This document shows positions 18,134-26,237 of a DNA stretch of 64,000 nucleotides, one piece after another. Under the pieces are notes generated by a model, which saw nothing but the letters and a program-made list of their open reading frames with translations, did no database searches and had not been told where the DNA came from. The position numbers and the translations under genes are program-made. Origin of the DNA: Oscillospiraceae bacterium (GTDB lineage: Bacteria > Bacillota > Clostridia > Oscillospirales > Acutalibacteraceae); NCBI GenBank assembly GCA_902792905.1, contig CADBBH010000001.1:124001-188000 (forward strand), given 5' to 3'. Position 1 is the stretch's first letter, and the number at the start of each line of letters is the position of its first letter.

Positions 18134-19423
18134 ATGCTCTCATTACCCGAATACGAAAAACAAATAGCCGAATCAAGAGACAAAAGAATGGCATGGTGGC
18201 GCGAGGCGCGCTTCGGAATGTTCGTTCACTACGGCCTGTATTCTCAGCTAGGCAGAAACGAGTGGGTCATGGCCTGCGAAAACATTCCACCCAAAGAATA
18301 TGAAAAACTGGCAGATACATTTGCCCCCAAGGAGGGCTGTTGCCGCGAATGGGCGGCTCTTGCAAAGAAGGCGGGCTGCAAATACATGGTGCTCACCTCC
18401 CGCCATCACGAAGGTTTCTCCCTCTGGGATTCAAAGGCGAATCCTTATAATTCCGTTAATTACGGTCCTCACAGGGATATAGTAAAGGAATTCTGCGAGG
18501 CTTGCCGCGAATACGGCCTTAAATTCGGATTCTACACATCGTGTATGGACTGGCATCATCCGGACGCTTTCGCGGCGGCTTATGATACGGACGCGAGAAA
18601 GAGATTCACCGATTATATCAAGGCGCTCAACGAGGAGCTGCTGACTCAATACGGAGATATCGACATTCTCTGGTATGATGTCCCCTCTCCTATGGAGAGC
18701 TGGGAGGGCTGGGATTCGCTCGCGAGAAACCAATATCTGCGTTCAATTCAGCCGCATATCATCATAAATGACAGAAGCCGTCTGCCTGAGGACTTCGGCA
18801 CTCCCGAAGAAAGAATTGATGCCGAGGACAGAGACTGGGAGGCCTGCATGACCTTCAACGGCGTAAGTTGGGGCTACCTCGACAGCAAGCAGACAGTTCC
18901 CTACAGTTACTCCGCTCAGCAGATAGCAAAAATGCTTCAGACCTGCTGTGAAAGAGGCGGCAACCTGCTTCTCAATGTCGGCCCGATGCCCGACGGAAGC
19001 ATACCCGAAGAAGCGATAGAGCCGATGACAAAGATGGGCGAATGGCTCGAGATCAACGGCGAAGCGGTTTACGGTAAGCTCAAAAAGCTTCACGGCAATC
19101 AGTATCAGTGCAACGGCGTTTCGCGCTCATCCTGCAAGGGCAACACTGTTTATATGTGGAACAGAATCTGGAACCCGGTAAACGGCGAAATGGGTATCGG
19201 CGGATTCTTCACCGAGCCGAAAAAGGTTTCGTTTATGGACGGCACCGAAATAGAATTTGAAAAAATCGGCGACAGAATGATTCTTAAAAACCTGCCTGCC
19301 GAGAATCCGGATAAGATACTCGGAATTCCGCTTATCAAATTTGAATTTGACTGCGAACCGGAATACAGATTTGCCTCGTATTTTCCGCAGCTAAACGGCG
19401 GTCTTTCAAGAGAAATTAAGTAA
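18134..19423 (+). CDS. Alpha-L-fucosidase, glycoside hydrolase family 29
   Basis: 429 aa. An ATG at 18128 is too close to GGAGG (18121-18125), so the ATG at 18134, eight bases after it, is preferred. GH29 motifs: RFGMFVHYGLYS near the start, LTSRHHEGFSLWDS, WHHPD, the nucleophile region IDILWYDVP, and LLNVGPMPDG. It cleaves alpha-L-fucose from oligosaccharides. No signal peptide, so it acts in the cytosol after import, probably through the GPH symporter encoded just upstream. Length is normal for the catalytic domain plus a C-terminal beta domain. Confidence 0.95.
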   Translation: MLSLPEYEKQIAESRDKRMAWWREARFGMFVHYGLYSQLGRNEWVMACENIPPKEYEKLADTFAPKEGCCREWAALAKKAGCKYMVLTSRHHEGFSLWDSKANPYNSVNYGPHRDIVKEFCEACREYGLKFGFYTSCMDWHHPDAFAAAYDTDARKRFTDYIKALNEELLTQYGDIDILWYDVPSPMESWEGWDSLARNQYLRSIQPHIIINDRSRLPEDFGTPEERIDAEDRDWEACMTFNGVSWGYLDSKQTVPYSYSAQQIAKMLQTCCERGGNLLLNVGPMPDGSIPEEAIEPMTKMGEWLEINGEAVYGKLKKLHGNQYQCNGVSRSSCKGNTVYMWNRIWNPVNGEMGIGGFFTEPKKVSFMDGTEIEFEKIGDRMILKNLPAENPDKILGIPLIKFEFDCEPEYRFASYFPQLNGGLSREIK

Positions 19424-19427
19424 AAAT

Positions 19428-20945
19428 ATGAATTTAGTCAAAAGTCAGAAAATGATCGCCGCCGAAACAAAGGCGGTTGAGAGAGGTACAACCTTTGCCG
19501 CTCTTATGGAAAAAGCCGGCAGCGAATCAGCCCGGATTATTTATGATAATTACTGCGCAGACAAGAAGAATGTGCTGATAATAAGCGGCAGGGGCAAAAA
19601 CGGCGGTGACGGTTTTGTAATCTCCCGTTATCTTACTCAGATGAACTGCAACACGCTCGTTCTGCTTCCCTGCGGAAAGCCGTCTGATGAGATTTCACTT
19701 AACAATCTGAATCTGCTCGATGAGGGCACAGTGTATGAAACGGACGATTATTTGAATCTCATAAAATACAGCGACATTATAGTTGACTGCCTTTTCGGTA
19801 CGGGTTTCAGGGGCTCGCTGGATGAAAAATGTTCCGCGCTGGCTAAAGCCGTTAATGCTTCCGGAAAAACGGTCGTCAGTATCGATATTCCTTCCGGTGC
19901 GGTATGCGACACAGCAGAAATCATCGGAGAAGTAATCGAAGCGGATTTGACCATAGCAATTTCAGCACTCAAACCCATTCACATTATGAAACCCGCCTGC
20001 AGAGTCTGCGGGAGAGTTGCGGTTGCTGATATCGGAATAGTTGATGAGGATTTTGAGAGCAAAGACGGACACTTGTTTTTCACATTGACAGATGAAGAAC
20101 TGAAAGAAATGCTCCCGTTCCGGCCGGCAGTCTCAAATAAAGGAACATTCGGAAACGCTCTGTGTATCTGCGGCAGCAGGAATATGCCCGGAGCCGCGAA
20201 AATTGCAGCTCAGGGCGCGATGAAATCGGGAGCCGGGCTTGTATCCCTTGCTTTTCCCGACGCCGCTTATAATGCGATTGCACCGTCAATTACGGAGCAG
20301 GTTATGCTGCCATGCAAATCAGATTCCTCCGGTACTTTTTCGGCAAAGAGCGCGAATTCACTGCTCGAAAGGGCCGAAAAATGTACAGCTGCTCTCATAG
20401 GCTGCGGAATCGGAGTCAATGAAGATACTGAAGAACTTGTTTCAAAAATCATCGAGAACATAAGAATTCCGCTGGTTATCGATGCGGACGCTCTCAACTG
20501 CATTGCTGAAAATCCGGAAATTCTGAGAAAGGCAAAAGCTCCCGTAGTAATTACTCCGCATCCCGGAGAAATGAGCCGTCTGACCGGCTTGAGCATAAGC
20601 GAAATACTGGCAAATCCCGACAGAACGGCCATTGACTTTTCAAAGAAATATTCCTGTATCACAGTTCTCAAACTTGCTAATACCACGGTCAGCGACGGAG
20701 AAGACAGAGTCTACATAAACCCGAACGGCAACAGCGGTCTTGCCAAAGGAGGAAGCGGAGATCTGCTTTCAGGCATAATTGTTTCACTGCTTGCACAGGG
20801 TATGGAGCCGCTTGACGCGGCATGCGCAGGAGTATATATTCACGGCGGCTGTGCGGATTTCACTGCACGTCTGCTCAGTGAAAGAGGGATGACGGTAAGC
20901 GATATTATCACCTGTCTGCCCTCGTATCTTAAAAAATTCGAATAA
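19428..20945 (+). CDS. nnr: Bifunctional NAD(P)H-hydrate epimerase / dehydratase
   Basis: 505 aa. It repairs damaged NADH and NADPH hydrates. The N-terminal epimerase domain (about 1-215) shows SGRGKNGGDGFVISRYL and FGTGFRGSLDEK. The C-terminal ribokinase-like dehydratase domain (about 225-500) shows ITPHPGEMSRLTG and AKGGSGDLLSGIIVSLLAQG, where the Asp is catalytic. It starts four bases after the fucosidase stop, with no clear strong ribosome site. This suggests coupling to the fucosidase gene. A housekeeping repair enzyme in a sugar operon is unremarkable for this group. Confidence 0.95.
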   Translation: MNLVKSQKMIAAETKAVERGTTFAALMEKAGSESARIIYDNYCADKKNVLIISGRGKNGGDGFVISRYLTQMNCNTLVLLPCGKPSDEISLNNLNLLDEGTVYETDDYLNLIKYSDIIVDCLFGTGFRGSLDEKCSALAKAVNASGKTVVSIDIPSGAVCDTAEIIGEVIEADLTIAISALKPIHIMKPACRVCGRVAVADIGIVDEDFESKDGHLFFTLTDEELKEMLPFRPAVSNKGTFGNALCICGSRNMPGAAKIAAQGAMKSGAGLVSLAFPDAAYNAIAPSITEQVMLPCKSDSSGTFSAKSANSLLERAEKCTAALIGCGIGVNEDTEELVSKIIENIRIPLVIDADALNCIAENPEILRKAKAPVVITPHPGEMSRLTGLSISEILANPDRTAIDFSKKYSCITVLKLANTTVSDGEDRVYINPNGNSGLAKGGSGDLLSGIIVSLLAQGMEPLDAACAGVYIHGGCADFTARLLSERGMTVSDIITCLPSYLKKFE

Positions 20946-20969
20946 AAACAGAAAGTGAGATAATCTGAT

Positions 20970-21569
20970 ATGAATGTTGTTTGCCTTGATATGGAAGGCG
21001 TTCTGACCCCTGAAATCTGGATTGCGTTCTCGGAGGAGACAAAAATTCCCGAGCTACGCATAACCACCCGCGACGAACCTGATTACGACAAGCTGATGAG
21101 ATACCGTATAGGAATCCTCAAGGAGCACGGTCTCGGCCTTAAAGAAATCCAGAATGTAATTGCAAAAATCGATCTGCTCCCCGGCGCGAAGGAATTTCTT
21201 GACGAGCTTCGCACTCTCACTCAGGTAATTATCATAAGCGACACATTTGAGCAGTTTGCTACGCCGCTTATGAAGAAGCTTGACTGGCCGACCATCTTCT
21301 GTAATTCTCTTGAAGTTTCCGAAAGCGGTGAAATTACAGGATTCAAAATGCGCTGCGAACAGTCCAAGCTCTCCACCGTTAAGGCGCTTCAGTCCATAGG
21401 CTTTGAGACAATTGCGAGCGGCGACAGTTACAACGACCTCGGCATGATTCGTGCGGGCAAAGCAGGTTTTCTTTTCAGAACCACCGAAAAAATCAAGGCA
21501 GATAATCCCGATGTTCCTGCGTTTGAAGAATTTGACGATTTACTCAAAGCTATAAAAGAAGTTCTTTAA
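20970..21569 (+). CDS. thrH: ThrH-type phosphoserine phosphatase / homoserine phosphotransferase (HAD)
   Basis: 199 aa. The start VVCLDMEGVLTPEIW is the special ThrH version of HAD motif I (Asp-x-Glu-Gly). ISDTFEQF (motif II), LSTVKALQ (Lys, motif III) and ASGDSYNDLGMI (motif IV) follow. ThrH proteins hydrolyse phosphoserine and can pass the phosphate to homoserine, linking serine and threonine synthesis. It is the last gene of the gtrA-fucosidase-nnr operon, followed by a strong terminator. The match is good, though simple phosphoserine phosphatase activity cannot be told apart from sequence alone. Confidence 0.88.
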   Translation: MNVVCLDMEGVLTPEIWIAFSEETKIPELRITTRDEPDYDKLMRYRIGILKEHGLGLKEIQNVIAKIDLLPGAKEFLDELRTLTQVIIISDTFEQFATPLMKKLDWPTIFCNSLEVSESGEITGFKMRCEQSKLSTVKALQSIGFETIASGDSYNDLGMIRAGKAGFLFRTTEKIKADNPDVPAFEEFDDLLKAIKEVL

Positions 21570-21585
21570 TCGGATACATAAATTA

Positions 21586-21618
21586 ATCCCTCTCCCGAGC
21601 GGAGAGGGATGTTTTTTA
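21586..21618 (+). terminator. Terminator after thrH
   Basis: A perfect 10-bp stem (ATCCCTCTCC / GGAGAGGGAT) with loop CGAGC is followed by GTTTTTTAT. It ends the gtrA-to-thrH operon and lies between convergent genes. Confidence 0.92.
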
Positions 21619-21633
21619 TATTGAAACTGTGAA

Positions 21634-22803
21634 TCAGAAAGCAAAGAGAGACTTGATTACAGCGAATAAATACTTGATAAAGTATCCGAAATGCTCGGAA
21701 TCATCAACGGTTCTCGATTCGGACATAAACTGGTTATAGGCAACCTCGTCATCTTTATCAAAAAGATCAAAGTATGAAACGACTTCGGTCTCATAGGTAT
21801 CGGGCTCGTTTTCATCGAGAGTTATAAGGCGCACACCTTCGTCAATACTGTTATATGAGCGGAAGCCGACGCCGGGTGTATTGACAAGATCAACGCCCTT
21901 GTAGCTTATTTCGTAAGTATTGACATGGTCGTGGCCGAAGAACATCGCCATAACATCTCCGCGCTCAAGAATCGCGTCAAACTGACCGTTTGAATAATTG
22001 GGCGGACAGGGTGTTTCGCCGAGAACGCCTTTTGCGCCTTCGGGAAGAGTATAGAATTTGTCACCGTGTCCGACGCTGCCTTCAACTTTTTCATCGTGCT
22101 CGTCGAGAGCATCCCAGATTTCGGGGACGACTATGTGCTGGAACATAAGAGAGGGAATCTTGTGACCGTTTTCGCGCTCAAGTTTCTCGGAGGTTGATTT
22201 ATACCAGTCAATCTGCTTTTTGGTCACGCAGGCATATCCGCCGAGATCATTTTCTTCATTGTAAGTGCCTGAATCAATCATCCATATATTGCTGACCATT
22301 TTATTCTTATCGGCAGAAGAATAGATCGGAACATAATAGGTGCCGAGATTGCTCTCACCGAAATCCTCGCCCGCACAGCCGATAAAACACTTGTATCTCT
22401 CGTAAACGGACAGCTGATATGCCTTATCCGCAGTAGTGCTCTCATCATCGTGATTGCCGTAAACCATTACTACGGGAATGCCGTATTTCTCATAAATCGA
22501 CATAAATTCGTTAATTGCGAGAGCGGCATAGGGCTTTACAACGGATGTGCTCGCGATATTATCACCCGTCAAAACAATAAGGTCAACGGGATGTGTATCA
22601 AGTGCCTTTTTTATTACATTTTTGGTGATTGATTTCATCGGGAAATAATCCTGCATATCGGAAATCTGCATAATGCGGAATTTGCCGTCTTTGCCGAACT
22701 GCAGATGAGTGTCTGCTTCTTCGCTTGTCTTTGCAAAAGCAAGAACACCGCAACCAGCACAGATAATTAGAATGCTCAGAATAATTGAAATGATTTTTTT
22801 CAT
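21634..22803 (-). CDS. Secreted calcineurin-like metallophosphoesterase with hydrophobic C-terminal tail
   Basis: 389 aa from the ATG at 22803, which has AAGGAGA in front. The frame opens 34 codons earlier, but the signal peptide MKKIISIILSILIICAGCG (cleavage likely near AFA-K) begins here. Metal-binding motifs in order: MQISDMQDY, LTGDNIAS, YGNHDDES and FGHDHVN. It would cleave phosphoester bonds of an unknown outside substrate. The C-terminus EHFGYFIKYLFAVIKSLFAF is an amphipathic-looking tail shared with other exported proteins here. It has its own promoter with a palindrome near the transcript start, so it is probably regulated on its own. Confidence 0.87.
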   Translation of the reverse strand: MKKIISIILSILIICAGCGVLAFAKTSEEADTHLQFGKDGKFRIMQISDMQDYFPMKSITKNVIKKALDTHPVDLIVLTGDNIASTSVVKPYAALAINEFMSIYEKYGIPVVMVYGNHDDESTTADKAYQLSVYERYKCFIGCAGEDFGESNLGTYYVPIYSSADKNKMVSNIWMIDSGTYNEENDLGGYACVTKKQIDWYKSTSEKLERENGHKIPSLMFQHIVVPEIWDALDEHDEKVEGSVGHGDKFYTLPEGAKGVLGETPCPPNYSNGQFDAILERGDVMAMFFGHDHVNTYEISYKGVDLVNTPGVGFRSYNSIDEGVRLITLDENEPDTYETEVVSYFDLFDKDDEVAYNQFMSESRTVDDSEHFGYFIKYLFAVIKSLFAF

Positions 22804-22884
22804 ATTAGGCTCTCCTTTTTTATTATCGTTTCTGCCGAATAATTCAATGCCGCAAAACAGTTTCCCTGTATCAAACACCGGCTT

Positions 22885-22900
22885 GTTAGCATATGCTAAC
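22885..22900. promoter_or_regulatory. 16-bp perfect palindrome at the metallophosphoesterase transcript start (candidate operator)
   Basis: GTTAGCATATGCTAAC is a perfect 16-base inverted repeat. It lies 8 bases downstream of the -10 box on the minus strand, covering about +1 to +16, the usual place for a repressor site. Its partner regulator is not in sight. Confidence 0.6.
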
Positions 22901-22908
22901 GACATTAC

Positions 22909-22937
22909 AGTATATCACTCTCTTGAAGAAAAATCAA
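22909..22937 (-). promoter_or_regulatory. Sigma-A promoter of the secreted metallophosphoesterase
   Basis: On the minus strand TTGATT (22932-22937) and TATACT (22909-22914) are exactly 17 bases apart, about 105 bases before the start codon. A palindrome follows directly. Confidence 0.7.
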
Positions 22938-22940
22938 GTG

Positions 22941-22972
22941 AAGATTAAAGCCCTCTCGGAAACAGAGAGGGC
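22941..22972 (-). terminator. Terminator of the rlmL-like / lipid kinase / zinc-ribbon operon
   Basis: Stem GCCCTCTC / GAGAGGGC (22950-22972, loop GGAAACA) is followed on the minus strand by TTTAATCTT. It lies 32 bases after the zinc-ribbon gene stop and directly before the next promoter. Confidence 0.8.
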
Positions 22973-23003
22973 AGAGATGAAATCAATAATCAGATTATTA
23001 CTA

Positions 23004-23474
23004 TTATTTGAGAATCCTGAATTTTCCGATAACCGGAAGTTCCTTTGCCTGACCCTGAGCCGCATTGACAATACCGATAATCGCAAAAATCATGAGTGCT
23101 ATTTCGCCGATTCCGCCGACTATCCAGCCGATGAACGGAATAGCACAGATAACACCGGTAATCAGGCAGGCAATAAAAAGAACGAGGCCCTGGTTCGCAT
23201 GAAATTTGGCAAATCTTGAATTCGGAGCGGCAAGAAGAGGAACAAGGAATAGGATTCCGAAATAAGCAAGAACTGCAAATATTTTATTTGCGTTGATGTC
23301 TTCCTGAGTGTATTCCGCGGTAGTATCGGGAGTATTGACAAACGTGTCATAGGCCTTGTCTTTGAATTCCTGGCCCTGGGTTTCCGGTGCTGATGCGCCA
23401 AGAGTAGCTCCGCAGACGGTGCAGAAGGTATCGGTATCGTTGCAGGAATTACCGCAGTTTGGACAGTTTTTCAT
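23004..23474 (-). CDS. Zinc-ribbon membrane protein (DUF4870-like)
   Basis: 156 aa. It begins with a zinc ribbon, CPNCGNSCNDTDTFCTVCG (two CxxC pairs), then a linker (about 27-65) and three hydrophobic segments containing RFAKFHANQGLVLF, the hallmark of DUF4870/Tic20-like small membrane proteins. Function is unknown; zinc ribbons on such proteins may sense or bind partners in the cytosol. It begins three bases after the lipid kinase stop, so it is the last gene of that operon, and a terminator follows. Confidence 0.8.
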   Translation of the reverse strand: MKNCPNCGNSCNDTDTFCTVCGATLGASAPETQGQEFKDKAYDTFVNTPDTTAEYTQEDINANKIFAVLAYFGILFLVPLLAAPNSRFAKFHANQGLVLFIACLITGVICAIPFIGWIVGGIGEIALMIFAIIGIVNAAQGQAKELPVIGKFRILK

Positions 23475-23477
23475 AAC

Positions 23478-24407
23478 TTATAACCCTCTTTCTTTAAGAA
23501 ATTCGGAATTTGAAGGCACGACAAATTTCATACCCTTTTCGATAAGTTCAAAGGTGGCGTCGGTCACATACTGGCATTCGCCGTCAACATTGACTGCCGC
23601 ACTCTCAGCCGCGTGGACCTTGATCTTTTTGCCTCTTGTAAAGTGGGTTATATCCCAATCAAGATGCTCACCCTTCTTATATGGATCAAGCATTTTCAGA
23701 AGCTGAACTCTGCTCTTTACGCTCTCAACAACAACTATATCAAGCAGACCGTCATCGGGCTTCGCGAGGGGAGCCGCTCTGAATCCGCCACCGTAATAGC
23801 TCGCGTTGCCGATAAAGCAGAAGAGCGCATCAAGAGTCATCGGCTCATTATCGTCAATCGTGATTGTGAATCTGTTTCTGATTTTTTTGGCAATAGCATA
23901 AAGACATCCGAGATAATATGCTCCCTCACCGGTAACGAGAGGATATTTTTTGAATGTTCCCTGCTTCGCGCAGACCTCGGCATCCATACCCATCGAGCAC
24001 TGATTTATAGCGATTTCATCGCCGCATTTGATTAAATCAAGCGCAACGGGGACTCCGTTTACCTGATCCTCAAGCTTGAGAAAATCTTCTTTTGTTCCGA
24101 AATAGCGGACAAAATCATTGCCGGATCCCAAAGGAACAACGGCAACTTCGACATTGTCAAAGCCGTATGCGCCGTTGACAACTTCATAGAGAGTTCCGTC
24201 GCCGCCGCAGGCATAGAATCTGAGTTCTTCGCCGCTCTGCGCTCTCTCTTTGACAAACCTTATTCCGTCTCCCCTTCCGGTTGTCGGATAGATTTCATAC
24301 TCGAGAGAATACTTTTTGCAGACTTCCTCAATTCGGGGCTTTACATAATCCATCGCCCTGTTTTTGCCCTGTCCGGCCGCGGGGTTTACTACAAATATAT
24401 GCTTCAT
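23478..24407 (-). CDS. YegS/BmrU-type lipid kinase (diacylglycerol kinase catalytic domain)
   Basis: 309 aa. FVVNPAAGQGKN at the start and the nucleotide-binding ACGGDGTLYEVVNG are the signature of the diacylglycerol-kinase-like family. VVPLGSGNDFVRYFG is the substrate-side motif. C-terminal beta-domain ends with VNVDGE, also typical. It phosphorylates a lipid such as diacylglycerol, recycling it for phospholipid or teichoic-acid metabolism at the membrane. It lies between the rRNA methyltransferase gene and the zinc-ribbon gene on the same strand, with short spacers. Confidence 0.92.
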   Translation of the reverse strand: MKHIFVVNPAAGQGKNRAMDYVKPRIEEVCKKYSLEYEIYPTTGRGDGIRFVKERAQSGEELRFYACGGDGTLYEVVNGAYGFDNVEVAVVPLGSGNDFVRYFGTKEDFLKLEDQVNGVPVALDLIKCGDEIAINQCSMGMDAEVCAKQGTFKKYPLVTGEGAYYLGCLYAIAKKIRNRFTITIDDNEPMTLDALFCFIGNASYYGGGFRAAPLAKPDDGLLDIVVVESVKSRVQLLKMLDPYKKGEHLDWDITHFTRGKKIKVHAAESAAVNVDGECQYVTDATFELIEKGMKFVVPSNSEFLKERGL

Positions 24408-24418
24408 GGCATCGCCTC

Positions 24419-25534
24419 CTACTTAAAATACATATATGCCTGGCATTTGATCATACCGTTATAGAGCTTGCGGCGCTTATCCGCCTTTCTTCCGAACGCA
24501 GTCTCAAATTCTTCATCGGGGCTGATAATCGTATATGACCAGCCGTGCTTTTTCACAAATGCCTCGCCCATACTTTTATATAGCACTTCGCACTCTGTGA
24601 TGTCAAGCATTCTCTCACCGTATGGCGGATTGCAAATAAGGGTTCCGCGCTCGGTTGAAGGAGAGAAATTCTTAACATCTGCAACGCTTAATTTAATCAG
24701 GTCCTCTACGCCTGCCCTCTGTGCATTCGCTTTCGCGATTTCTATGCTCTGCTGATCGATATCCGAGCCGAACGCCTCGAAATCATTTGGGATTCTCTCA
24801 AGCGCTCGCGCTGCCTCGCGCTCTTCTTTCCAGACGTTTCTGTCAATGACATCAAATCTCTCCGCCGCAAAATTTCTATTGATACCCGGCGCGACATTTT
24901 TTGCCATAAGCGCGCCCTCGATGAGAATCGTTCCGCTTCCGCACATAGGATCATAAAACTTATGATACGGCTTCAGGTGAGAAATGTTGCACAGCGCCGC
25001 CGCGAGCGTCTCCTTTATCGGCGCGCCGTTGGCATCGGTGCGGTATCCCCTCTTATGAAGTCCCGCGCCGGAGGTATCTATCAGCATTGAAACAACATCT
25101 TTATTTATCGAGAACTGTATCTGATGAACGGGGCCTGTCTCGTCAAACCACTCAACGCCGTATTTTGCGCCGAGTCTCTCAACGACGGCTTTTTTTGTAA
25201 TTGCCTGAATATCACGTGTGCTGAAAAGGGTTGAGTTTATTGAATATCCTTTAACGGGAAAAGCATCGGTTTTACCTATCCAACGCTCCCATTCAAGCGC
25301 CTTTACGCCCTGAAAAAGCTCCTCGAAGGTTTTTGCCTCAAATGAGCCGACAAGTATCTGTACTCTCTCGGCAAACCTCGAGCAGATATTTACACGAGCG
25401 AGAAGTCTTTCATCGCCCGAGAACAGGACTCTTCCGTTTTCTGAAACGATATTTTCTGCGCCCGCTTCCTTTAATTCGCCGGCTATTAGAGACTCAATTC
25501 CAAGCAGGCACGGTATTACAAAATTTATACTCAT
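24419..25534 (-). CDS. THUMP-domain 23S rRNA (guanine-N2)-methyltransferase, RlmL/YpsC-like
   Basis: 371 aa. The first 150 residues form the ferredoxin-like plus THUMP RNA-binding part (FVIPCLLGIESLIAGELKEA at the start). The Rossmann methyltransferase follows: FYDPMCGSGTILIEGAL and LICNPPYGERM (the NPPY catalytic motif). This is the YpsC length, with only the N-terminal half of E. coli RlmL. It modifies a guanine in 23S rRNA. The start is only 8 bases from the T-run of the hpf terminator, so its transcript probably arises by readthrough of that terminator or from a promoter inside hpf. Confidence 0.9.
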   Translation of the reverse strand: MSINFVIPCLLGIESLIAGELKEAGAENIVSENGRVLFSGDERLLARVNICSRFAERVQILVGSFEAKTFEELFQGVKALEWERWIGKTDAFPVKGYSINSTLFSTRDIQAITKKAVVERLGAKYGVEWFDETGPVHQIQFSINKDVVSMLIDTSGAGLHKRGYRTDANGAPIKETLAAALCNISHLKPYHKFYDPMCGSGTILIEGALMAKNVAPGINRNFAAERFDVIDRNVWKEEREAARALERIPNDFEAFGSDIDQQSIEIAKANAQRAGVEDLIKLSVADVKNFSPSTERGTLICNPPYGERMLDITECEVLYKSMGEAFVKKHGWSYTIISPDEEFETAFGRKADKRRKLYNGMIKCQAYMYFK

Positions 25535-25542
25535 TTTATCCT

Positions 25543-25569
25543 TAAAAAAGGGCGGGAAGAATCCCGCCC
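25543..25569 (-). terminator. Terminator of hpf, abutting the next gene
   Basis: Stem GGGCGGG / CCCGCCC (25550-25569, loop AAGAAT) with the minus-strand run CTTTTTTAAG. It lies 13 bases after the hpf stop and its T-run nearly touches the ribosome site (AAGGAT) of the methyltransferase gene. Confidence 0.88.
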
Positions 25570-25581
25570 GGAATTATTCTT

Positions 25582-26118
25582 TTATTCTATCTCGGGAGTC
25601 AGCAGACCGTAGCCGCCGTCGCTGCGCTTATAGACTACGTTTACGTCTCCGTGCTCTTCGTTAAGGAAAAGATAGAACTGATGGCCTACGAGATTCATCT
25701 GAAGGATTGCCTCCTCCACACTCTGGGGCTTGAGCAGAACGCTCTTATGCCTTACGAGCTCATATTCAATCTCTTCGGGAACATCTTCGATTTCTTCCTC
25801 TGCAAAGGCGGTGTCGAGAGTTCCGTTTTTCATCTTTTTCTCTACGCGGGTCTTATTCTTGCGAATCTGTCTGATGAGGGTGTCAACACATTTGTCGAGA
25901 GCTTCGTTCATATTCTGCGCTCTCTCTTCTGATCTGAAAACCATACCGCTGTTATTGACGGTGATTTCAACATTTTGTGATGACTTTTCAACAGTTACCG
26001 TGACCTTTGCCTCTACATCACTTCCGAAGAATCTCTCAATCTTGGCGAGTTTCTTTTCCGCGTGCTCTTTGAAAGATTCGCGGGGTGAACATTTACGGCC
26101 TGTAATTGTTATTTTCAT
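25582..26118 (-). CDS. hpf: Ribosome hibernation promoting factor, long form
   Basis: 178 aa from the ATG at 26118. The frame extends ten codons upstream, but AAGGGG lies nine bases before this ATG and the family begins MKITITGRK. The N-terminal S30AE domain (1-95) binds the 30S subunit. The C-terminal domain (about 115-178, with AILQMNLVGHQFYLFLNEE) mediates dimerisation of 70S into 100S ribosomes. It silences ribosomes in stationary phase or stress. It has its own promoter with an inverted repeat near the transcript start, and a strong terminator. Confidence 0.95.
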   Translation of the reverse strand: MKITITGRKCSPRESFKEHAEKKLAKIERFFGSDVEAKVTVTVEKSSQNVEITVNNSGMVFRSEERAQNMNEALDKCVDTLIRQIRKNKTRVEKKMKNGTLDTAFAEEEIEDVPEEIEYELVRHKSVLLKPQSVEEAILQMNLVGHQFYLFLNEEHGDVNVVYKRSDGGYGLLTPEIE

Positions 26119-26139
26119 ACAGTCATCCCCTTTGTTTAT

Positions 26140-26158
26140 TTGAGGCATTATACCTCAA
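26140..26158. promoter_or_regulatory. Inverted repeat at the hpf transcript start
   Basis: TTGAGG (26140-26145) and CCTCAA (26153-26158) flank a 7-base spacer that itself contains TATAAT on the minus strand. It sits just downstream of the extended -10 box at 26163-26171, so it could be an operator or 5' hairpin for hpf. Confidence 0.45.
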
Positions 26159-26162
26159 CCAT

Positions 26163-26171
26163 ATTATAGCA
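26163..26171 (-). promoter_or_regulatory. Extended -10 promoter of hpf
   Basis: The minus strand reads TGCTATAAT, a full extended -10 element, about 45 bases before the hpf start. The -35 region is weak (TTTATT at 17 bases), as allowed for extended -10 promoters. Confidence 0.6.
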
Positions 26172-26237
26172 TTCTTTTAACAAAAAATAAAGAGGTTAAT
26201 TATGATTATAATGTAGAAATATAAGCTTGATTTTTGT

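Noticed and set aside
26164-26237. Small gene or terminator between hpf and the fumarase gene
   Set aside because: No stem with a T-run and no open frame with a ribosome site; the part near hpf is its promoter region.
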